From positions 1-34,674 of the forward strand of contig JAQWIX010000142.1 in NCBI GenBank assembly GCA_029248675.1: DNA of 34,674 nt. Reading direction: 5' to 3'. This DNA comes from Pseudomonadales bacterium (GTDB lineage: Bacteria > Pseudomonadota > Gammaproteobacteria > Pseudomonadales > Azotimanducaceae). The position numbers and the translations under genes are program-made. Under the pieces are notes generated by a model, which saw nothing but the letters and a program-made list of their open reading frames with translations, was not told the origin of the DNA and made no database searches. Position 1 is the stretch's first letter. The number at the start of each line of letters is the position of its first letter. This document shows positions 33,650-34,674 of the stretch, one piece after another.

Positions 33650-34306
33650 ATGAAAACAATAACCAAGCTCATGTCGGCAGCCGCGATTGCTGCGGGTTCT
33701 ATGGGTGCTACGACGATGGCGAGTGCTGAGGTGTCTTACAACATCGGCTTCGTATCTGAGTACTACTACCGTGGTATTTTTCAAACGGATGCATCTGCCA
33801 GCGCAGGCATCGACTACGAGGCGGATGGGTTCTACATTGGCGCTTGGACTGCGGACGTAGGTGAAGGTTTGGAATACGATTTGTATACCGGCTATGGCAT
33901 GGACATTGGCGAAGTATCCATTGGGATCGGTTTCACCGGCTACTACTACACAGACGATTTTGATGAGACTTATGAAGAGATCAATTTGAGTGTGGGTTAT
34001 GGTCCAGTGTCTATTGGATATGCGATTGGAGAATACGACGGGGATCTCGACGACGATAAAGCCGGTGTGCAAGAGGACTATGACTTCTTAGATATTTCGG
34101 TGGATCTGGGTGCGGGTTTCTATGGCACTTATGGGGTCCATGGTGATGACGCCGACGGTGAGTATTTCGAATTGGGGTATGGCACCTCGGTTTCGGATTT
34201 TGATATCGGTGTGGCTCTGATTTTTCCAGACTCTGACTTAGAAGGAGATGACGGTTCCGATGACGACGGTGAGGCTATTGTCCTGTCTATCGGCAAATCG
34301 TTCTAA
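33650..34306 (+). CDS. TorF-family putative porin (gcw_chp type)
   Basis: An outer-membrane beta-barrel-like protein of 218 aa. The signal peptide ends near TTMASA, and the mature N-terminus EVSYNIGFVSEYYYRGIFQT is characteristic of the family. Alternating aromatic and small residues form short strands, and the last residue is Phe, as expected for an outer-membrane protein. Asp-rich loops (YDGDLDDDKAG and LEGDDGSDDDGEA) make it very acidic. The AGGAGAG ribosome-binding site is strong. Related genes often sit beside glnK-amtB, which suggests uptake of a nitrogen compound. Here the gene stands alone with its own sigma-54 promoter and terminator. Confidence 0.88.
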   Translation: MKTITKLMSAAAIAAGSMGATTMASAEVSYNIGFVSEYYYRGIFQTDASASAGIDYEADGFYIGAWTADVGEGLEYDLYTGYGMDIGEVSIGIGFTGYYYTDDFDETYEEINLSVGYGPVSIGYAIGEYDGDLDDDKAGVQEDYDFLDISVDLGAGFYGTYGVHGDDADGEYFELGYGTSVSDFDIGVALIFPDSDLEGDDGSDDDGEAIVLSIGKSF

Positions 34307-34323
34307 ACCGGTCCCTCCCCGGG

Positions 34324-34349
34324 AAAGGGTCCTTCGGGACCCTTTTTTT
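34324..34349 (+). terminator. Intrinsic terminator after the TorF porin
   Basis: GGGTCC (34327-34332), a TTCG tetraloop and GGACCC (34337-34342) are followed by seven T residues. AAA before and TTT after extend the stem to 9 bp. It starts 18 bases after the stop codon, so the porin gene is monocistronic. Confidence 0.92.
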
Positions 34350-34418
34350 GTGGCCTGTTTTTTAGCAGGTCTATTTTTATAGGGCTTATATTTTTCGGAA
34401 AATCCTCTGCGGCCATGT

Positions 34419-34674
34419 TCAGTTTGTATGCTGAATCCAGCTCATGGCTCGAAAGCTCAGAGCCTCCATAAGGTGGGCTCGCCTGACCGTTTGCGGTTTG
34501 CCCCCTCCTTTTTTTGTTCGAGGGCTCGTTTTCTGCGCCGGTTCTTGATTGTCATCACTTTGGTCAAGCGCTATTTCTCCAGCCGATCCATTGACCTGCT
34601 CGCATTGCCTTGGGTTCGTCCGGGAGCGTGCGAGTTGCGCAAACGCTTCGTCCAGATCCGCAAGGGTTAGGGCC
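34419..34674 (-). CDS. Possible C-terminal end of an unknown basic protein entering from the right edge
   Basis: On the minus strand a frame is open from the right edge (first full codon at 34671-34673) to TGA at 34419-34421, 84 residues. It begins with a regular helix-like stretch (ALTLADLDEAFAQLARS), passes through a hydrophilic Gln/Asp-rich part, then a basic linker (KTSPRTKKGGGKPQTVRRAH) and ends LSFRAMSWIQHTN. I do not recognise a family. Competing plus-strand frames here (34428-34670) look less protein-like and lack a ribosome-binding site. If real, the gene is convergent with the TorF porin. Confidence 0.35.
   Translation of the reverse strand, partial: ALTLADLDEAFAQLARSRTNPRQCEQVNGSAGEIALDQSDDNQEPAQKTSPRTKKGGGKPQTVRRAHLMEALSFRAMSWIQHTN

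Noticed and set aside
34428-34670. 80-codon plus-strand frame at the right edge
   Set aside because: No ribosome-binding site, very high Arg/Phe content typical of an antisense frame, and the minus-strand frame in the same place looks more protein-like.
1-34674. Mobile element, prophage, CRISPR array or defence island
   Set aside because: I saw no transposase, integrase, terminal repeats, regular spacer repeats or known defence domain. Gene content and codon use look uniform.
1-34674. tRNA or rRNA genes
   Set aside because: No cloverleaf-like sequence with a conserved T-loop, and no rRNA-like segment, was noticed in the gaps. A covariance-model scan would be decisive.

Overview
The window reads as a chromosomal segment of a heterotrophic, aerobically respiring gammaproteobacterium, probably marine. 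The grounds are gene order and protein types. The cytochrome oxidase cluster (coxB-ctaD-ctaG-ctaE, DUF2909, SURF1, a small membrane protein, ctaA-ctaB-sco) and the block DUF2782-polA-engB-cytochrome c4-dsbA match arrangements I recall from Pseudomonas and relatives. I cannot place it more precisely. I see no insertion sequence, phage gene, CRISPR array, rRNA or tRNA. Almost all of the DNA is densely packed core or housekeeping sequence.

Layout. 1-7977 encodes an aa3-type, cytochrome-c-fused terminal oxidase (CoxB tail, CtaD, CtaE) with its assembly factors: CtaG/Cox11 for CuB, SURF1, heme A/O synthesis by CtaA/CtaB, and Sco for copper/thiol chemistry. A bidirectional terminator at 3677-3703 separates the structural genes from a minus-strand DUF2909 gene. 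8129-10446 is a two-gene ergothioneine operon (egtB-egtD). 10504-16351 holds DUF2782, polA, engB, a diheme cytochrome c4, a DsbA-like oxidoreductase and an ArfB-type ribosome-rescue hydrolase. 16600-25168 is a mixed metabolic and envelope region: a TesB thioesterase, an LLM-type flavin/F420 oxidoreductase, an M20 peptidase, a serine hydrolase, a multi-pass membrane protein, a CDP-alcohol phosphatidyltransferase, a lipoprotein and an NmrA-like Rossmann protein. 25185-32684 holds an esterase, a second diheme cytochrome c, alanine racemase, an SDR, a class III aminotransferase, a beta-carbonic anhydrase and an isovaleryl-CoA-type dehydrogenase. 32853-34306 holds cytochrome c5 and a TorF-type outer-membrane protein. 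At the right edge a minus-strand reading frame enters the window and is cut off.

Two observations stand out. First, ctaG carries an in-frame TAG immediately after its copper-binding CFCF motif, while the remaining 61 codons downstream are intact and clearly homologous. Second, the TorF-family porin gene is preceded by a sigma-54 -24/-12 element with exact GG/GC spacing and, about 150 bp further upstream, by a near-consensus NtrC palindrome, which predicts nitrogen-limitation control. Smaller points are a CIHC instead of CPHC active site in the DsbA homologue, a Sco-like CxxxC in the uncharacterised oxidase-cluster protein, and four separate c-type cytochrome modules in under 35 kb. I did not find a convincing wholly new multi-gene system.
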